Of a stretch of DNA of 64,000 nucleotides, positions 61,905-64,000 are shown in pieces. The notes under the pieces were generated by a model. That model was not told the DNA's origin, made no database searches, and saw only the letters and a program-made list of their open reading frames with translations. Positions within the stretch are counted from its first letter, which is position 1. Each line of letters starts with the position of its first letter. The position numbers were made by a program, and so were the translations under genes. Origin of the DNA: Actinophytocola gossypii (GTDB lineage Bacteria; Actinomycetota; Actinomycetes; Mycobacteriales; Pseudonocardiaceae); the NCBI RefSeq assembly GCF_025165815.1, contig NZ_JAFFZE010000025.1, positions 62,001 to 126,000 of the forward strand, in the 5' to 3' direction.

Positions 61905-62966
61905 GTGATCGCCGAACTGGACCTCACCGCCGACCCCGCCGAGCTGACCGCGCGGCTGGTCGACATCCCCAGCGTGTCCGGCGAGGAGGGCGAACTGGCG
62001 GCCGCGGTCGAGGTGGCGCTGCGGTCCCTCCCCCAGCTGGAGGTCGTCCGGTCGGGCAACACCGTGCTCGCCCGCACCTCGCTCGGCCGGCCGTCGCGGG
62101 TGGTGCTCGCCGGGCACCTGGACACCGTGCCGGTCAACGCCAACCTGCCGCTGCGCCGGGTCGGCGACGAGCTGCACGGCCTCGGCACGGTCGACATGAA
62201 GGGCGGCGACGCGGTCATGCTGCACGTCGCCGCGACCGTGCGCGAGCCGAGGCACGACCTGACGTTCGTGTTCTACGACTGCGAGGAGGTCGAGGCGGCA
62301 CGCAACGGGCTGGGCCGGGTCGAGCGGGAGCTGCCCGGCTGGCTGGCCGGTGACCTGGCGGTCGTGTGCGAGCCGTCGAACGCGGTGGTCGAGGCCGGCT
62401 GCCAGGGCACGATGCGGGCGGAGCTGCGGACCGCCGGCCGGCGCGCGCACACCGCCCGCGCCTGGATGGGCGTCAACGCGATCCACGGGCTCGGGCCCGC
62501 CCTGCGCGTCCTGGACACCTACGCCGCGCGCGAGGTCGACATCGACGGCTGCCACTACCGGGAGGGTCTGCAGGCGGTGCGGGTGTCCGGCGGGGTGAGC
62601 GGCAACGTGGTGCCGGACGAGGCGGTGCTGACGGTGAACTTCCGGTTCGCCCCGGACCGGTCGGTCGCGGCCGCCGAGGAGCACCTGCGTGGAGTCTTCG
62701 AGGGTTACGACCTCACGGTCACCGACCACGCAGCGGGTGCCCTGCCCGGACTGTCCGCGCCGGCGGCGGCCGAGCTGGTGGCGGCGGCCGGTGGGGAGCC
62801 GGTGGCCAAGCTGGGCTGGACCGACGTGGCCCGGTTCGCCGCGCTCGGCCTGCCGGCGGTGAACTTCGGCCCCGGCGACCCGACGCTGGCGCACACCAGG
62901 GAGGAGCACGTGCCGATCGCGCAGATCCACCGCTGCGCGGAGGTGCTGACCAGCTTCCTCACTTGA
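61905..62966 (+). CDS. dapE: Succinyl-diaminopimelate desuccinylase
   Basis: 353-residue M20 metallopeptidase completing the succinylase DAP route. Metal ligands: [23 protein letters not shown] (bridging D), [14 protein letters not shown] (catalytic E-E) and VCEPSN; dimerisation domain with [19 protein letters not shown]-terminal [18 protein letters not shown] (His ligand). GTG 61905 from the -10. Final bases overlap the convergent membrane-protein stop. Confidence 0.92.
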   Translation: MIAELDLTADPAELTARLVDIPSVSGEEGELAAAVEVALRSLPQLEVVRSGNTVLARTSLGRPSRVVLAGHLDTVPVNANLPLRRVGDELHGLGTVDMKGGDAVMLHVAATVREPRHDLTFVFYDCEEVEAARNGLGRVERELPGWLAGDLAVVCEPSNAVVEAGCQGTMRAELRTAGRRAHTARAWMGVNAIHGLGPALRVLDTYAAREVDIDGCHYREGLQAVRVSGGVSGNVVPDEAVLTVNFRFAPDRSVAAAEEHLRGVFEGYDLTVTDHAAGALPGLSAPAAAELVAAAGGEPVAKLGWTDVARFAALGLPAVNFGPGDPTLAHTREEHVPIAQIHRCAEVLTSFLT

Positions 62967-63465
62967 GGGTGCTGGCGCGGGCGCCGTGCACGGCCGCCAG
63001 CGCCAGCGTGCCGACCAGGGCCAGCCACCGGGCCGGCGCGGTGTCGTAGTCCTCCGCCTCGACGATGCCGTCCGCCTCGACCCCGCCGACGAGCAGCACG
63101 CCGAGCGCCGCGAGCAGGGCGACCACCACGAACCCGAGGTGCGCGCGGCGATGCGGCTCGTCGGTGAGGAACACCGCCAGCGTGCCGAACACGAGCGCCG
63201 CGAGCAGGAGCAGGGTCAGCGCGCCCTGCCAGCCCTGCGCGGCCATCCCCCACAGGGTGTCGACGTAGGTGCGGTCGGTGTCGGTGTCCTCGGCGTGCCG
63301 CCAGGTGCTCGCGGTGAGCGCGGCGACCACCCCGGCGAGCACGCTCGCCAGCACCGCGTAGATCAGGTCGGTGTGGGTTGCCCGCTGACCGCGGGAGACC
63401 GCCTCGACCCGCTTGCGCAGCGTCAACAGCGACTGTTCGAGCTTCGCGATCCGCTCTTCCGACAT
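62959..63465 (-). CDS. Hypothetical membrane protein (168 aa)
   Basis: Starts with a soluble coiled-coil stretch ([23 protein letters not shown], residues 3-25), followed by four TM helices ([73 protein letters not shown]). No family recognised. ATG 63465, 35 bp from the divergent LOG gene. Its end overlaps dapE by 8 bp. Confidence 0.75.
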   Translation of the reverse strand: MSEERIAKLEQSLLTLRKRVEAVSRGQRATHTDLIYAVLASVLAGVVAALTASTWRHAEDTDTDRTYVDTLWGMAAQGWQGALTLLLLAALVFGTLAVFLTDEPHRRAHLGFVVVALLAALGVLLVGGVEADGIVEAEDYDTAPARWLALVGTLALAAVHGARASTLK

Positions 63466-63486
63466 TCCCGGGACGGTAATGCGTCC

Positions 63487-63492
63487 TAGACT
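63487..63492 (+). promoter_or_regulatory. -10 box (TAGACT) of the LOG gene
   Basis: TAGACT is 7 nt before GTG 63500; no SD. Same box and spacing as ychF and the trp leader. Confidence 0.5.
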
Positions 63493-63499
63493 CGCGCGG

Positions 63500-64000
63500 G
63501 TGACGATCGAGCAATTCGCCAACCAGCCGGACGACGACGAGCGGCCGAGGGAGAAGCAGCGCGGCCCGGTCGTGCTGCGCCGATCGCGGCGGGACGAGGC
63601 GACCACCACCGACCAGCGGCTTCTCGACTCGCGCGGCCCGGCGGACTGGGTGCACACCGACCCGTGGCGGGTGCTGCGCATCCAGGCGGAGTTCGTGGAG
63701 GGCTTCGGCGCGCTGGCCGAGGTGCCGCGCGCGGTGACCGTGTTCGGCTCCGCCCGCACGCCGCGCGACCACGACGAGTACAAGCTGGGCATGGAGATCG
63801 GCGGGGCGCTGGCGAAGGCGGGCTACGCGACGATCACCGGCGGCGGCCCGGGTTCGATGGAGGCGGTGAACCGCGGCGCGTCGGAGGCCGGCGGACTGTC
63901 GATCGGGTTGGGCATCGAGCTCCCGTTCGAGCAGGGGCTCAACCCGTGGGTCGACCTTGGCGTGAACTTCCGGTACTTCTTCGCGCGCAAGACGATGTTC
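63500..64000 (+). CDS. TIGR00730/LOG-family Rossmann protein (3' part outside window)
   Basis: First 167 residues of a LOG (cytokinin riboside 5'-monophosphate phosphoribohydrolase) family protein. After a ~50-residue charged N-terminal extension come VTVFGSARTPRDHDEY, YATITGGGPGSMEAVNRGASEAGG (nucleotide-binding PGGxGTxxE region is just beyond; GGGPGSMEA is its first part), SIGLGIELPFEQGLNPWVDL and FARKTMF. The family hydrolyses nucleoside 5'-monophosphates. It is commonly located beside dapE in actinobacteria. Confidence 0.9.
   Translation, partial: MTIEQFANQPDDDERPREKQRGPVVLRRSRRDEATTTDQRLLDSRGPADWVHTDPWRVLRIQAEFVEGFGALAEVPRAVTVFGSARTPRDHDEYKLGMEIGGALAKAGYATITGGGPGSMEAVNRGASEAGGLSIGLGIELPFEQGLNPWVDLGVNFRYFFARKTMF

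Overview
The window is high-G+C actinobacterial DNA, most likely from order Pseudonocardiales (Saccharothrix/Lentzea/Actinosynnema/Amycolatopsis-like). Evidence: very strong G/C third-codon bias, many GTG starts, the mycobacteria-like neighbourhood xseA - lipid-droplet-associated protein - ispH - DUF6542 gene - (insertions) - ychF, the mycothiol gene mshB, and the scattered dapC/dapD/dapE block next to fdxA and typA. The genus is not certain. No rRNA, tRNA, CRISPR or intact transposon was seen.

Layout. 1-3.5 kb: xseA (partial), lipid droplet protein, ispH, DUF6542 gene with a 109-bp tandem repeat behind it. 3.7-9.1 kb: rmuC and sbcD-sbcC (DNA repair). 9.1-11.7 kb: two sugar/nucleoside kinases divergent from a LacI regulator around a large operator. 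11.7-16.5 kb: Ada-AlkA repair fusion and a large secreted subtilase. 16.7-19.5 kb: ychF followed by a two-gene cassette (HipA-type kinase; HipS-like/HIRAN fusion). A perfect 41-bp copy of the ychF 3' end bounds the cassette on the far side, so it looks like a 1.7-kb mobile unit without its own recombinase. 19.5-25.9 kb: NmrA-like oxidoreductase with a frameshifted WYL regulator, small proteins, NIPSNAP, a secreted hydrolase and SUKH-like proteins. 25.9-29.3 kb: PhoD-like and PhoX-like phosphatases and a pterin dehydratase. 29.4-33.1 kb: TPP riboswitch and thiBPQ thiamine importer. 33.2-36.4 kb: ABC-2 exporter preceded by a coupled 36-codon ORF and a 450-bp degenerate 20-bp repeat array. 36.4-40.5 kb: LolA-like protein divergent from a two-component operon ending in an SRPBCC-NUDIX fusion. 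40.8-42.2 kb: trpS with a Trp-codon attenuator, and a 53-aa Cys protein behind an iron-box-like palindrome. 42.3-53.2 kb: typA, a solute-binding lipoprotein, and a Dpp/Opp peptide importer operon with two DppB paralogues. 53.2-64 kb: mshB, fdxA, dapC, CHAD protein, ABC-F/TetR pair, dapD, SigE-type sigma/membrane protein pair, dapE, and a partial LOG-family gene.

How the genes work together. dapC, dapD and dapE form the succinylase branch of lysine/diaminopimelate synthesis. thiB-P-Q is a riboswitch-controlled vitamin importer. sbcCD, rmuC, xseA and ada-alkA are DNA repair functions. A recurring architecture is a TANNNT -10 box only 6-8 nt before the start codon (ispH, DUF6542 gene, sbcD, ychF, the HipA-type kinase, WYL gene, phoX, trp leader, mshB, tetR, dapD, dapE, LOG gene), indicating widespread leaderless transcripts.

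The strongest candidate for an undescribed system is the 17771-19490 cassette. It pairs a HipA-family kinase lacking the N-terminal subdomain with a partner that joins that subdomain (HipS-like) to a HIRAN DNA-end-binding domain, inserted at the 3' end of ychF.
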